Numbered from the stretch's first letter, positions 31,854 through 40,502 are shown. The stretch: DNA of 46,323 nucleotides from Cellulosimicrobium cellulans (GCF_001722485.1 NZ_LWGL01000010.1:1-46323); one strand, 5' to 3'. Numbers and translations are program-made. The notes: generated by a model from the letters alone, not told the origin.

Positions 31854-33890
31854 TCAGAGCGTCGGCATCCAGACGCGCATCGTCGACGGCCCCCGGTTCG
31901 CCCAGTCGTGGTACGGGACGAGCGCGACGTCCCGCTCGACCCGTGCCTGCTCGTCCGTCGCCGGTCCGTCGGCTCGTGCCGCCCGCCGGCCGTCGCCCGA
32001 GCCGTCCGCGGGCGCGTAGGGCCACGTGCGCGCGTGGTGGTCGACGACGACGCCCCGCACGAGGACCCGCCCGTCCTCCTCGCGCGGCGCGACGGACGCG
32101 TCGACCCGCAGGTCGGCGACGTCGCGGCCGTCGAGGTCGACGGACTCGACGCACAGCACCTCGGGGCCGCGCTGGACCGCGACGCAGCCGCGCACGGCGT
32201 CGATGCGGTCGTCGGGGCGCAGGAACCGCGGCGCCATGTCGAGCTCGAGCACCACGACGCTCCCGGCGCGCAGGTCGGGCACGGCGACCACGCCCGCGGG
32301 CACGCGGCGCTCGGGGCCGTCGTCCACCCGGAGCGTCGCGGTGGGCGACCACGCGGGCACGCGGAGCGTGAGCGCCCAGCGGCCCGCGGGCGCCTCGACG
32401 ACCGTGATCCGCACGCGCCCGTCGGCCGGGTACCGCGTGTCGACGTCGACCGCGACGCGCTCGCCCGACGGCAGCGCCGCCCGGATCTCGCTCGTCGCGT
32501 ACTGGTGGAGCTGGAGCCCGCCGTCGTCGACGGTCGCGACGTACGCGGCGAGGCTCGCGAACGTCCGCGCCACGTTCGGCGGGCAGCACGACACGTCGAA
32601 CCACGGCGCGCGCAGGGAGGACTCGGCCCGCTTGCTCGCGGCGTCGGGCGCGGCCGCCTCGCCGGGCACGCGCTGGTGCAGGGTGTTGGCGTAGTAGAAC
32701 GCGCGACCGTCCTGTGCCGGCGACGTCGCCACGACGTTGTAGAGCGTGCGCTCGACGGCGTCGGCGTAGCGCGGGAGACCCTGCGCGAGCAGCAGGCGCC
32801 ACGAGACCATCACGGAGCCCACGCCGGCGCACGTCTCGGAGTACGCGCGGTCGGGCGGCAGCACGTAGTCCTCGCCGAACGCCTCGTCCTGGTGGTGCGA
32901 CCCCTGCCCGCCGGTCACGTACGTGCGCGCCGCGTGCGTGCGCTCCCACTGCCGCGCGACGGCGGTGACGAGCTCGTCGTCGCCCGTCTCCACCCCGACG
33001 TCGACCGCGCCGGCCGCGAGGTAGTTCGCGCGCACGGCGTGCCCGCGGAACACGGCGGCGTGACGCACCGGGACGTCGTCCTGGTAGTACGAGCGGCCCC
33101 ACTCGATGTCGGCGAGCGTCCCGTGCCCGCGGCGCTCGACGAAGAGGGCGGCCTGCCGCACGTAGCGGGGCTCGTCGAGCACGCGACCGAGCTCGGCGAG
33201 CGCCACCTCGATCTCCGCGTGCCCGCACACGCCCGGGTTGCCGTCCGGGCCGAACGTCGCGCACACGTGGTCCGCGGAGCGGCGCGCGACCTCGACGAGC
33301 AGGTCCTCCGCGTGCCCCGTGCGGGCCCGCGCGACGGCGGCCTGCATGAGGTGGCCCTGGCAGTAGAGCTCGTGCCCCCACTCGAGGTCGGAGTACCGCG
33401 CCCCCTGGCCGGGGCGGCCGAACATCGTGCCCACGTAGCCGTCGGGCTCCTGCGCCGCCGCGACCCGGCGCACGATCGCGTCGAAGCGGGCCTCGAGCGC
33501 GGCGTCGGGCCGGCGGCCCAGCTCCCACGCCATGGCCTCGAGCAGCTTGTAGACCTCCGAGTCGCTGAACTCGCGCCCCCGGCGCCCCTCGGGCAGACCG
33601 CCGCGCACGGCGAGGTCGAAGTTCGGCAGCCACCCCTCGCGCTCGAGCCAGTGCTCGATGTGCGCGAGCGTCGCGGACGCGTTCGTGTCCTGGCGCTGCG
33701 CCCAGAAGCCGCCGGTGATGCGCACCTCGTCGAGCCCGAGCGGGCGCAGCCGGCCGTCGCGCGGGGCCACCGGCCGGCCGCCGTCGGGCCGGGCGGCTCC
33801 GGGCCGGGCGGCCGACGGGTCGGACCGGTCGGACGAGGCGGACGGGTCGGACGGGGTCACGGCCGCGCGCGCGGTCGGGGAGAGGGTCAC
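31854..33890 (-). CDS. Cytoplasmic GH127 beta-L-arabinofuranosidase, HypBA1-like
   Basis: 678 residues, close to the 658 of HypBA1, with no signal peptide. The start is the GTG at 33890, seven bases after GGAGG. An ATG at 34001 overlaps the permease stop (ATGA) and would add 37 Pro/Ala/Thr-rich residues. ITGGFWAQRQ, EDYVLPPDRAYSETCAGVG and WFDVSCCPPNVARTFASL are GH127 signatures. SETC (around 352) and the CC pair (around 434-435) match the zinc ligands Glu338, Cys340, Cys417 and Cys418 of HypBA1. The Glu in DEAFGED lies exactly 16 residues before the SETC Glu, the spacing of acid/base Glu322. The enzyme should split imported beta-Araf disaccharides to L-arabinose by a cysteine-nucleophile mechanism. 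Last gene of the transporter operon. Confidence 0.92.
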   Translation of the reverse strand: MTLSPTARAAVTPSDPSASSDRSDPSAARPGAARPDGGRPVAPRDGRLRPLGLDEVRITGGFWAQRQDTNASATLAHIEHWLEREGWLPNFDLAVRGGLPEGRRGREFSDSEVYKLLEAMAWELGRRPDAALEARFDAIVRRVAAAQEPDGYVGTMFGRPGQGARYSDLEWGHELYCQGHLMQAAVARARTGHAEDLLVEVARRSADHVCATFGPDGNPGVCGHAEIEVALAELGRVLDEPRYVRQAALFVERRGHGTLADIEWGRSYYQDDVPVRHAAVFRGHAVRANYLAAGAVDVGVETGDDELVTAVARQWERTHAARTYVTGGQGSHHQDEAFGEDYVLPPDRAYSETCAGVGSVMVSWRLLLAQGLPRYADAVERTLYNVVATSPAQDGRAFYYANTLHQRVPGEAAAPDAASKRAESSLRAPWFDVSCCPPNVARTFASLAAYVATVDDGGLQLHQYATSEIRAALPSGERVAVDVDTRYPADGRVRITVVEAPAGRWALTLRVPAWSPTATLRVDDGPERRVPAGVVAVPDLRAGSVVVLELDMAPRFLRPDDRIDAVRGCVAVQRGPEVLCVESVDLDGRDVADLRVDASVAPREEDGRVLVRGVVVDHHARTWPYAPADGSGDGRRAARADGPATDEQARVERDVALVPYHDWANRGPSTMRVWMPTL

Positions 33891-33997
33891 GGTGCTACCT
33901 CCGGGGGCGGCCGGGCCGCGTGGGTGGTCGGGGACGCCCGCGGGCGTCGCGGTGGGGTGGGCCGTGGGGCCCGGGGTCGCGCCGTCGTCGGCGGCGC

Positions 33998-34906
33998 TCA
34001 TCCCTTCAGCGCTCCCGACATGAAGCCGCGCACGTAGTGGCGCTGGAGGAGCAGGAACAGCACCACGCACGGCAGGGCGAGGACGACGACGCCGGCCTCG
34101 GTCGCGCCGTAGTCGACGATGCCCATGACCTGCTGGCGCATGTTGGCGACGGCGAGCGGCAGCGGGGCCTTGTCGGAGTCCGTGATGAGGATGAGCGGGG
34201 CGATGAAGTCGTTCCACGCGGCGAGGAAGGCGAACAGGCCGACGGTGATGAGGCCCGGCTTCACGGCGGGCAGCAGCACGCGGCGCAGCGCGCCGAACGC
34301 CGTGCAGCCGTCCACGAGCGCGGCCTCGTCGAGCTCGCGCGGCACGGACTCGAACGAGATCCGCATGAGGAACGTCGCGAACGGCAGCTGGAACATCGTC
34401 ATGACGCACGCGAGGCCGAGCAGCGAGTTCTGCAGCCCGATGGCGTTGAGCAGCACGTACAGGGGGATGAGGAGCGTCGCGTACGGGACCATGAGGATCG
34501 CGAGCGTCACGAGGAACAGCACGTCGCGCCCCGGGAAGCGGAACCGGGCGAACGCGTAGCCGCCGAGCAGCGAGATCGTCAGCGTGAAGAGCACCGTGAG
34601 CCCCGAGACGATGACCGAGTTCGCGAGGTGCTGCCCGATCCCGGCCTGGTACGCGGCGAGGGTCGCGTAGTTGCCGAAGCCCCAGCCGTCGACCTGGGCG
34701 CTGCCCGGTTGCGGGGACACCGACGCGACGCCGGCCCACACGAGCGGGAAGAGGAAGATGATCGCGAGCGCGCCCGTGAAGACCCAGTAGGGCGTGCGGA
34801 GCGCGAGACCGGCGAGGTAGGTGCGGGGAGCGCGCCGCGCCGGCTCGGGCGGCGTGCCGTCCTGCGGCGCGGGCGCGGGCGGGGCGGGAGAGGTCGTCGT
34901 CGTCAT
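33998..34906 (-). CDS. Carbohydrate ABC transporter permease, MalG type
   Basis: 302 residues with six membrane segments after a Pro/Ala-rich cytoplasmic N-terminus. The coupling (EAA) loop ESVPRELDEAALVDGCTAFG is intact, and VPYATLLIPLYVLLNAIGL and FLAAWNDFIAPLIL are typical of MalG-like CUT1 permeases. It pairs with the next permease and imports oligosaccharides delivered by the binding lipoprotein. It starts one base after the end of the MalF-type gene and its stop overlaps an upstream alternative ATG of the GH127 gene. No ATPase gene is in the operon; like many actinobacterial CUT1 systems it probably shares an MsiK-type ATPase. Confidence 0.95.
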   Translation of the reverse strand: MTTTTSPAPPAPAPQDGTPPEPARRAPRTYLAGLALRTPYWVFTGALAIIFLFPLVWAGVASVSPQPGSAQVDGWGFGNYATLAAYQAGIGQHLANSVIVSGLTVLFTLTISLLGGYAFARFRFPGRDVLFLVTLAILMVPYATLLIPLYVLLNAIGLQNSLLGLACVMTMFQLPFATFLMRISFESVPRELDEAALVDGCTAFGALRRVLLPAVKPGLITVGLFAFLAAWNDFIAPLILITDSDKAPLPLAVANMRQQVMGIVDYGATEAGVVVLALPCVVLFLLLQRHYVRGFMSGALKG

Positions 34907-34907
34907 G

Positions 34908-35912
34908 TCACTTCTCCTCGGGGGCGCGCATCCCGCGCAGCTGGGCGATGTTGATGACCACGAGGGCGCCGAGGACGATGATCGACAGCGCCGCGGCGAC
35001 GCCGAGGTCGTTCTGGCCCTGGAACGCCACGTTGTAGATCAGCTGGACCACGGTGATGGTGCTGTTGTCCGGCCCGCCCTTGGTCAGGATGAAGAACTGG
35101 TCGAAGGCCAGCAGGGACCCGGTGACGCACAGGACCGTGCACAGCGCGAGCGACGGCCGCAGCAGCGGGAGGGTCACGCGCGTGAACGTCTGCCACCGGC
35201 TCGCGCCGTCCATGCGCGCCGCCTCGTAGACCTCGTGCGGGATGCCCTGCAGCCCGACCATGAGCAGCAGCATGTAGAAGCCGGCGAACCGCCAGACGAT
35301 GAGGAACACGGTCGACCACAGGGCGCCGTCGGGGGACCCGAGGAACGAGATCGGCTCGTCGATCAGCCCGAGGCGCTCGAGGAACGGGGAGATCGGGCCG
35401 CTCTGCGGCGAGTACAGCGCGTAGAAGAGCAGCGAGGCGGACGCGAGGCCGAGCGCGCTCGGCACGAGGATCGACGTGCGCAGGACGTTGGTCCAGCGGC
35501 TCGACTCCTGCACGAGCATCGCGAGACCGAGGGCGAGACCGATGAGCAGCACGGTCGTGATGACCGTGTACTTCAGCGTGAAGACCACGGAGTCCCAGAA
35601 GAACCGGTTGTCGACCGCGTCGGCGAAGTTCTCGGGGAGGTTGACCCCGCGGTTGCCGGCGAGCAGCGGCCAGTCCGACACGGACATCTGGCCGACGAGC
35701 AGGACCGGCAGGACGAAGAAGACGAGGACGAAGACCGCGGTGGGGGCGGCGAACGCCCACCCGCGGAGCGCGTTGCGCCGTCCGGGGCGGCGCCGGCGCG
35801 GCGACCGGGCCACGGCGGGGTCCGCGCCGATCGGGACGTCGGCTCCGCCGTCGGGCAGGGGGCCGACGGGACGCGGGGCCGGAGGCGAGGGGTGCGCTGA
35901 CTGCACCGGCAT
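34908..35912 (-). CDS. Carbohydrate ABC transporter permease, MalF type
   Basis: 334 residues with a ~70-residue Pro/Arg-rich cytoplasmic N-terminus and six membrane segments (from WAFAAPTAVFVLVFFVLPVL). The coupling loop GIPHEVYEAARMDGASRWQT is canonical for CUT1 permeases, with DQFFILTKGGPDNSTITVV in the closing part. The ATG at 35912 is preceded by caggagagtccc. It is separated from the binding protein gene by a 120-bp stretch with a long nested hairpin. Confidence 0.95.
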   Translation of the reverse strand: MPVQSAHPSPPAPRPVGPLPDGGADVPIGADPAVARSPRRRRPGRRNALRGWAFAAPTAVFVLVFFVLPVLLVGQMSVSDWPLLAGNRGVNLPENFADAVDNRFFWDSVVFTLKYTVITTVLLIGLALGLAMLVQESSRWTNVLRTSILVPSALGLASASLLFYALYSPQSGPISPFLERLGLIDEPISFLGSPDGALWSTVFLIVWRFAGFYMLLLMVGLQGIPHEVYEAARMDGASRWQTFTRVTLPLLRPSLALCTVLCVTGSLLAFDQFFILTKGGPDNSTITVVQLIYNVAFQGQNDLGVAAALSIIVLGALVVINIAQLRGMRAPEEK

Positions 35913-35960
35913 GGGACTCTCCTGGGCTGTCCGGGAACGAGCTGGCGAGGGCGGCGGCAC

Positions 35961-36018
35961 CGGCCGGGAGGGTGCCCGCCCGGCGGCACGACGGCCGTGG
36001 GCGGGCGTCCCGGCCGGC
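35961..36018 (-). promoter_or_regulatory. Nested intercistronic hairpin between binding protein and permease genes
   Basis: Outer arms CCGGCCGGGA (35961-35970) and TCCCGGCCGG (36009-36018) enclose inner arms GCCCGCCC (35975-35982) and GGGCGGGC (36000-36007). Such hairpins after binding-protein genes commonly protect the upstream message and lower permease expression, giving the excess of binding protein these importers need. Confidence 0.6.
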
Positions 36019-36032
36019 ACCGGGACGGGGTG

Positions 36033-37340
36033 CTACTGCTGCAGCACCGCCGTGATCTCCTCGTTGTCCTCCTCGACGCTCGAGCCGTCCTCGAAGACGG
36101 CGTTGCGCACGAGCGTGAGCCAGGGGCTGTTCGGCGCGTTGAACGCCTGCTGGAAGTTGCGCGCCACCGGCGTGCGGCCCTTGCTCGCGACCTCGTTGAT
36201 CGTCACGACGCGCGGGTCGGCGGAGGTGTACTCGTTGTCGATGAGGTCGGCCCGCGAGACGACGTCGCCGTTCTTGGCGAGGACCTCGACCTGCGCCTCC
36301 TCGGACATGAGCCAGGAGAGGAAGTTCCACGCCTGCTCGGAGTTCTCGGAGTCCTTCGAGATGCCGATGCCGTCGCCGCCCACGAACGTGGACTCGCCGC
36401 CGTCGGGGCCGGGGATCGGCGCGACGCCGACGTCCACCGTCTCGTCCGCCGTCGACAGGAGGGTCGCCGGGTACGGCATGACGCCGATCTTGCCCTCCTG
36501 GAACGGGCCCACCCACGTCGCACCGGTCTCGTCGCGCGTGCCGGCGCCGACCGCGTCGGAGTCGACGAGGTCCTTGAACGTCGCGTAGACGTCCTGGGCG
36601 GTGTCGCTCGCGAGGAACGACTCGGTGCCCTCGGCGTTCATGACGTCCTCGTCGGCGGCCCACACCATCGGGAACCACGTGAAGACGAGGCAGCCGCCGC
36701 AGTTGCCGCCGAAGAACGTGCCGTCGACGCCGTTGCCGAGCGCGTCCACGGCCTTGGCGTGCTCGGCGTACTCCGCCAGGGTCGTCGGCGGGGCCTCGGG
36801 GTCGAGGCCCGCCTGCTCGTAGAGGTCCTTGTTGTAGAACATGACGGAGACGTCGAGCACGAACGGCAGGACGTGCTGCATGTCGTCGTACGTGCCGGCC
36901 TCGAGGTGGCCCTGGTTGATCTCGTCCGCGTGGTCGAGCTGGTCGATGCGGCCGGTGAGGTCCTGGAACAGGCCCTGCTCGGCCCAGTTGGGCACGTAGA
37001 CGATGTCGGCGGCGAACAGGTCCGGCAGCCCCCCGCTGCCCGCCGCCGCGCCCACCTTCGCGACGTAGTCGTCGTTCGGGACGATCGTCAGCTCGACCTG
37101 GTTCTCGTGGCTCGCGTTGTACGCGTCCACGAGCAGGTTGGCCTGCTTCTCGAGCGGCGCCCGCGTCCACAGCGTCAGCGTGGTGCCGTCGTCCACCCCC
37201 TCGGGGCTGCCGCCCGCGGCGGCGCCGCCGTCGTCCGACCCCTCGGACCCGCCGCACGCGGCGAGGCCGAGCGCGGTGAGGCCGATCACCAGCGTCGAGG
37301 CAACGGCCCTCGTCACCGACGTCCTGCGGTGGTGTGTCAT
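36033..37340 (-). CDS. Extracellular sugar-binding lipoprotein of ABC transporter
   Basis: 435 residues. Signal peptide with lipobox LAAC followed by GGSEGSDDGG, so it is a membrane-anchored lipoprotein. The mature part is a solute-binding protein family 1 fold: TLTLWTRAPLEKQANLLVDA, then FYNKDLYEQAGLDPEAPPTT, GTFFGGNCGGCL and FNFLSWLMSEE-like QAWNFLSWLMSEE. It captures an oligosaccharide for the two permeases; L-arabinose-containing beta-arabino-oligosaccharides are inferred from the downstream GH127. The two cysteines in GGNCGGC are unusual and could be a vicinal disulfide loop. The ATG at 37340 follows gaggagacgcg. First gene of the operon, divergent from the LacI-type gene. Confidence 0.93.
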   Translation of the reverse strand: MTHHRRTSVTRAVASTLVIGLTALGLAACGGSEGSDDGGAAAGGSPEGVDDGTTLTLWTRAPLEKQANLLVDAYNASHENQVELTIVPNDDYVAKVGAAAGSGGLPDLFAADIVYVPNWAEQGLFQDLTGRIDQLDHADEINQGHLEAGTYDDMQHVLPFVLDVSVMFYNKDLYEQAGLDPEAPPTTLAEYAEHAKAVDALGNGVDGTFFGGNCGGCLVFTWFPMVWAADEDVMNAEGTESFLASDTAQDVYATFKDLVDSDAVGAGTRDETGATWVGPFQEGKIGVMPYPATLLSTADETVDVGVAPIPGPDGGESTFVGGDGIGISKDSENSEQAWNFLSWLMSEEAQVEVLAKNGDVVSRADLIDNEYTSADPRVVTINEVASKGRTPVARNFQQAFNAPNSPWLTLVRNAVFEDGSSVEEDNEEITAVLQQ

Positions 37341-37665
37341 CTCGCGTCTCCTCGTACTCGTCGTTGAGCTGTGCGCACCGCTGCCGGGCGGCCACGAGGC
37401 CGCCCGAACCGTTTTCGGTGCGGGTGTCGTCGGCGGCCAGGTCGTCTGGCCGTCCGGCCTCACCGGGGGCTACTCTTTCGGGACTCCGGAGCCGCTGGGC
37501 GACATCGCCCGATCGGCCCTCGGTGGCCGAAAGCAACCGAAAAGGTTTTCTGAATCTAGGGCAGGCGCATCGCCCCGTCAAGCATCTCGGCGGGTTACAG
37601 TTCGATCACGGCGACTCGGCCGGCGGCGTCCGCGCCGCCGGGCCGGGAGAGGGGGCACGAGCCTC
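37341..37665. promoter_or_regulatory. Divergent promoter region with LacI-type operator sites
   Basis: Between the binding protein and LacI-type genes are two pseudo-palindromes: CCGAA-N5-TTCGG (37404-37418) overlapping TTTTCGGT (37412-37419), and GAAAAGGTTTTC (37539-37550) overlapping ACCGAAAA (37536-37543). ACCGAAAA/TTTTCGGT is a half-site like those of LacI-family operators. Two sites ~133 bp apart in a divergent region suit looping repression and autoregulation. Confidence 0.6.
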
Positions 37666-38697
37666 ATGACCACCCAGAGCGGGAGCGCGGCGCCGCGCGC
37701 CGCGACGCTCACCGACGTGGCACGTCTCGCCGGCGTGTCCATCGCGACGGCGTCCAAGGCGATCAACGGGCGCGACCAGGTCAAGGCGGAGACGCGCCTG
37801 CGCGTCCTCGAGGCCGCGGAGCGGCTCTCCTTCGCGCCCAACGCCCTCGCGCGGGGGCTGCTCAAGGGGCGCACGGGGACCGTCGGGCTCCTCACGAGCG
37901 ACCTCGAGGGCCGGTTCTCCATCCCGGTGCTCATGGGCGCCGAGGACGCGTTCGGCGCCGGGCGCGTCTCGGTCTTCCTGTGCGACGCGCGCGGCGACGC
38001 CATCCGCGAGCAGCACCACGTGCGCGCGCTGCTGTCGCGCCGCGTCGACGGGCTCATCGTCGTCGGGTCGCGCACCGACCCGCGCCCGCCGCTCAGCGGC
38101 GACATCCCCGTGCCGGTGGTCTACGCCTACGCCCCGTCCGAGGACCCGGCCGACCACTCGATCACCGCCGACAACGTCGGGGCCGGGCGGCTCGCCGTCG
38201 AGCACCTGCTCGCGTGCGGGCGGCGCAAGGTCGCGCACGTCTCCGGCGACCCCGGGTACAAGGCCGCCCAGGACCGCGCCGCCGGCGCGCAGGCCGCGCT
38301 CGCCGCCGCCGGGCTCGAGCTCGTGGGCGGGCAGACCTACTTCGGGTCGTGGAGCGAGGGCTGGGGCCGCGGCGCCGCCCGCATGATCGTCGAGCAGCAC
38401 CCCGACGTCGACGCGTTCTTCTGCGGCAGCGACCAGATCGCCCGCGGCGTGCTCGACGCGCTGCGCGAGCTCGGGCGCGACGTCCCCGGGTCGACCTCCG
38501 TCATCGGGTTCGACAACTGGGAGGTGCTCACCACGAACGCGCGCCCGCAGCTCACGAGCGTCGACATGAACCTCGAGCGGCTCGGCCGCGTCGCCGCGCA
38601 GCGCCTGTTCTCCGCGATCGACGGGCAGGTGCGGCCCGGCGTCGAGGAGCTGCCCTGCCGGGTCGTGACCCGCGCGTCGAGCACGCCCGTCAACTGA
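37666..38697 (+). CDS. LacI-family transcriptional regulator
   Basis: 343 residues. N-terminal HTH TLTDVARLAGVSIATASKAI (about residues 14-33) with the hinge-helix PNALARGLLKG, then a periplasmic-binding-protein-like effector domain (GTVGLLTSDLEGRFSIPVLM; VDGLIVVGSRTDPRPPLSGD; FFCGSDQIARGVLDALRELG; VIGFDNWEVLTTNARPQLTS). It should bind the operator-like sites in this locus and release them on binding an imported sugar. The start ATG at 37666 is 325 bp from the divergent binding-protein gene, the arrangement of a local repressor. It ends 4 bp before the convergent permease-prefix protein gene. Confidence 0.95.
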   Translation: MTTQSGSAAPRAATLTDVARLAGVSIATASKAINGRDQVKAETRLRVLEAAERLSFAPNALARGLLKGRTGTVGLLTSDLEGRFSIPVLMGAEDAFGAGRVSVFLCDARGDAIREQHHVRALLSRRVDGLIVVGSRTDPRPPLSGDIPVPVVYAYAPSEDPADHSITADNVGAGRLAVEHLLACGRRKVAHVSGDPGYKAAQDRAAGAQAALAAAGLELVGGQTYFGSWSEGWGRGAARMIVEQHPDVDAFFCGSDQIARGVLDALRELGRDVPGSTSVIGFDNWEVLTTNARPQLTSVDMNLERLGRVAAQRLFSAIDGQVRPGVEELPCRVVTRASSTPVN

Positions 38698-38701
38698 CGC
38701 C

Positions 38702-40078
38702 TCAGACGAAGCCGAACAGCGGCGGGAACGCCACGACGACGACCGCGGCCCACACGGCGTAGACCGGCAGGAAGCGCGTCTGCCACCGCACGAGCGCGTC
38801 GAGCGGCCGGTGGCGCAGGAACCGCGCCGCGAGCACCGCGGAGCCGACGAGGTGCACGAGCAGCAGGAGGTTGAGCCCGAGGGCCGCGACCTTGTTGGGG
38901 CTCACGCCGAACTCGGCGATGCGCGTGAGCATCGCGGTCAGCGCGACCGCGTCGACCGCGAGCGCCGCGACGACGAGGACGAGCTGCAGGCCGTCGAACA
39001 GCGTCGGTGGGGCGAGCGGGTCGCGCGCCGAGACGGAGTACAGCAGCAGGCACAGCACCAGCACGAGGATCGCGTCCATGAGGATGAGCAGCTCGCGGTC
39101 CACGGCGGCGAGGTCGCCCGCCGTCAGCAGGACGGCGAACAGCGCGACGAGCATGACGACGGTGAGCGGCGTGAACACCTTGGTGAGCACCGGGGCGATG
39201 TTCTCGACGACGTTCTGCTTCGCCTCGACGAGCCACGCGGCCACGACGAGCGCGCCCGGCACGCAGAACGGCAGGATCCAGTCCTCGAGCCAGGGCTCGA
39301 GGTCGACGTCGACGAGGGAGAAGACGCCGAGCGTCAGGCCGATCAGCACGCCGCCGCCGAGGGCGAGGAGCGTGACGTACACCGCGAGCTCGCCCGTGAA
39401 GCGGGCGAAGTCCATGCGTCCCGCGTCCGAGCGCCAGCGTCCGGCGACGTACGCGACCCCCACCAGTGCCCACAGCACGACCGGCGCGTGGATCGCCGCG
39501 AGCAGCTCCGTCGAGCCGAGCGGCGCGAACGGGTACGCGTTGAGCACGACGGCGAGCACGACGGACGGGACGAGCAGCGTGACGCCGACCTGCCACGTGA
39601 GGCGCCGCTTCCACGCGAAGTAGCCCGCGAGGAACGGGAACACCAGGAGCGCGACGTTGCGCAGCAGCACCTCCTCGGACGGCACCAGCTCCGCCGCGAC
39701 CTTGACCGCGACGCCCGCGCCTACGGCGAGGGCCAGGACGACGGCGAGCTCCCGCCACGACCGCGACCCGTCCTCCGGCGCCTCGCGCACCAGCACGAGC
39801 TGCTTCCACAGCCGGTCCGAGTGCTCCCGGGCGAACTCGCGCGACACCGCGTCCAGGTCACCCATGCGCTTCACCGCGACGAGGAACGCCTCCTCGTCGT
39901 CGAGCCCCGTCGCGCGCAGGTCCTCCACCCGCTCGCGCAGGTGGTCCTCCATCTCGTCGACGTCCGCCGCCGAGATCGCCTCCCGGCGACGCACGTAGCC
40001 GCGCCACTGGTCGATCTGCGCCTCCAGCTCGGCGTGCCGCTCCGCGTGCGGCCCGGGCGCCGGAGCCGACGACGCCAT
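38702..40078 (-). CDS. Permease-prefix-domain-1 membrane protein
   Basis: 458 residues. The N-terminal ~85 residues are a soluble helical domain (ELEAQIDQWRGYVRRREAIS, DVDEMEDHLRERVEDL, DDEEAFLVAVKRMGDLDAVS), the permease prefix domain 1, followed by about ten or eleven membrane segments with few conserved polar residues. No transport signature is visible. The ATG overlaps the stop of the PadR gene (ATGA). PadR genes with a following HAAS-signalling or prefix-domain membrane protein are a common pair, and the membrane protein is probably the main target of PadR control. Confidence 0.8.
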   Translation of the reverse strand: MASSAPAPGPHAERHAELEAQIDQWRGYVRRREAISAADVDEMEDHLRERVEDLRATGLDDEEAFLVAVKRMGDLDAVSREFAREHSDRLWKQLVLVREAPEDGSRSWRELAVVLALAVGAGVAVKVAAELVPSEEVLLRNVALLVFPFLAGYFAWKRRLTWQVGVTLLVPSVVLAVVLNAYPFAPLGSTELLAAIHAPVVLWALVGVAYVAGRWRSDAGRMDFARFTGELAVYVTLLALGGGVLIGLTLGVFSLVDVDLEPWLEDWILPFCVPGALVVAAWLVEAKQNVVENIAPVLTKVFTPLTVVMLVALFAVLLTAGDLAAVDRELLILMDAILVLVLCLLLYSVSARDPLAPPTLFDGLQLVLVVAALAVDAVALTAMLTRIAEFGVSPNKVAALGLNLLLLVHLVGSAVLAARFLRHRPLDALVRWQTRFLPVYAVWAAVVVVAFPPLFGFV

Positions 40079-40452
40079 CACGCCCACCCCTCCGCGCGCC
40101 GCGGCGGCAGCGCCGGCCCGGCCTGCGCCTCCCGCCACACCTGCGCCAGCGCGTCCGCGACCACGTGCCACTGCGCCTGCCGCTCGGCGAGCGCCTCGCG
40201 GCCGGCCGTCGTGATCGCGTAGTGCTTGCGGCGGCGCCCGACGTCGGACACTCCCCACGACGACTCCACGTGACCCAGGCGCTCGAGGCGGTGCAGCAGC
40301 GGGTAGAGCATCCCGTCCGTCCACTGCATGCGCCCGCCCGACAGCTCGTCGACGCGCTTGAGGATCGCGTAGCCGTACGACTCGCCCTCGCTGAGGATGC
40401 CGAGCACGAGCGGGGTGGCCGAGGCGGCCACGAGGTCCTTGTCGATGCGCAC
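40078..40452 (-). CDS. PadR-family transcriptional regulator
   Basis: 124 residues. The winged helix covers SATPLVLGILSEGESYGYAI, then DGMLYPLLHRLERLGHVESS and RRKHYAITTAGREALAER, which is the wing and dimer helix of PadR proteins. It is probably a dimeric repressor of its own two-gene operon. The start ATG at 40452 is 13 bp from a pair of CCTAG-N5-CTAGG palindromes. No effector pocket specificity can be read. Confidence 0.95.
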   Translation of the reverse strand: MRIDKDLVAASATPLVLGILSEGESYGYAILKRVDELSGGRMQWTDGMLYPLLHRLERLGHVESSWGVSDVGRRRKHYAITTAGREALAERQAQWHVVADALAQVWREAQAGPALPPRRAEGWA

Positions 40453-40464
40453 GGGCGTCTCCTT

Positions 40465-40502
40465 GCCTAGATGAGCTAGGCATGAACCCTAGCACCGCTA
40501 GG
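40465..40502 (-). promoter_or_regulatory. Two tandem CCTAG-N5-CTAGG operators
   Basis: GCCTAG-N5-CTAGGC at 40465-40481 and CCTAG-N5-CTAGG at 40488-40502 are perfect inverted repeats, with centres 21-22 bp apart (two helical turns, same DNA face). They lie in the promoter of the PadR gene, the likely ligand. Confidence 0.8.

Noticed and set aside
31516-33633. Upstream extension of protein D to 2280 codons
   Set aside because: The extra part has no domain, lies over the GH127 gene of the same strand in another frame, and would bury the signal peptide. The ATG at 31515 has ribosome binding site and signal peptide.
33891-34001. ATG at 34001 as the GH127 start
   Set aside because: It adds a low-complexity tail not found in HypBA1-type enzymes; the GTG at 33890 has GGAGG seven bases upstream. 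The ATGA overlap keeps it possible.
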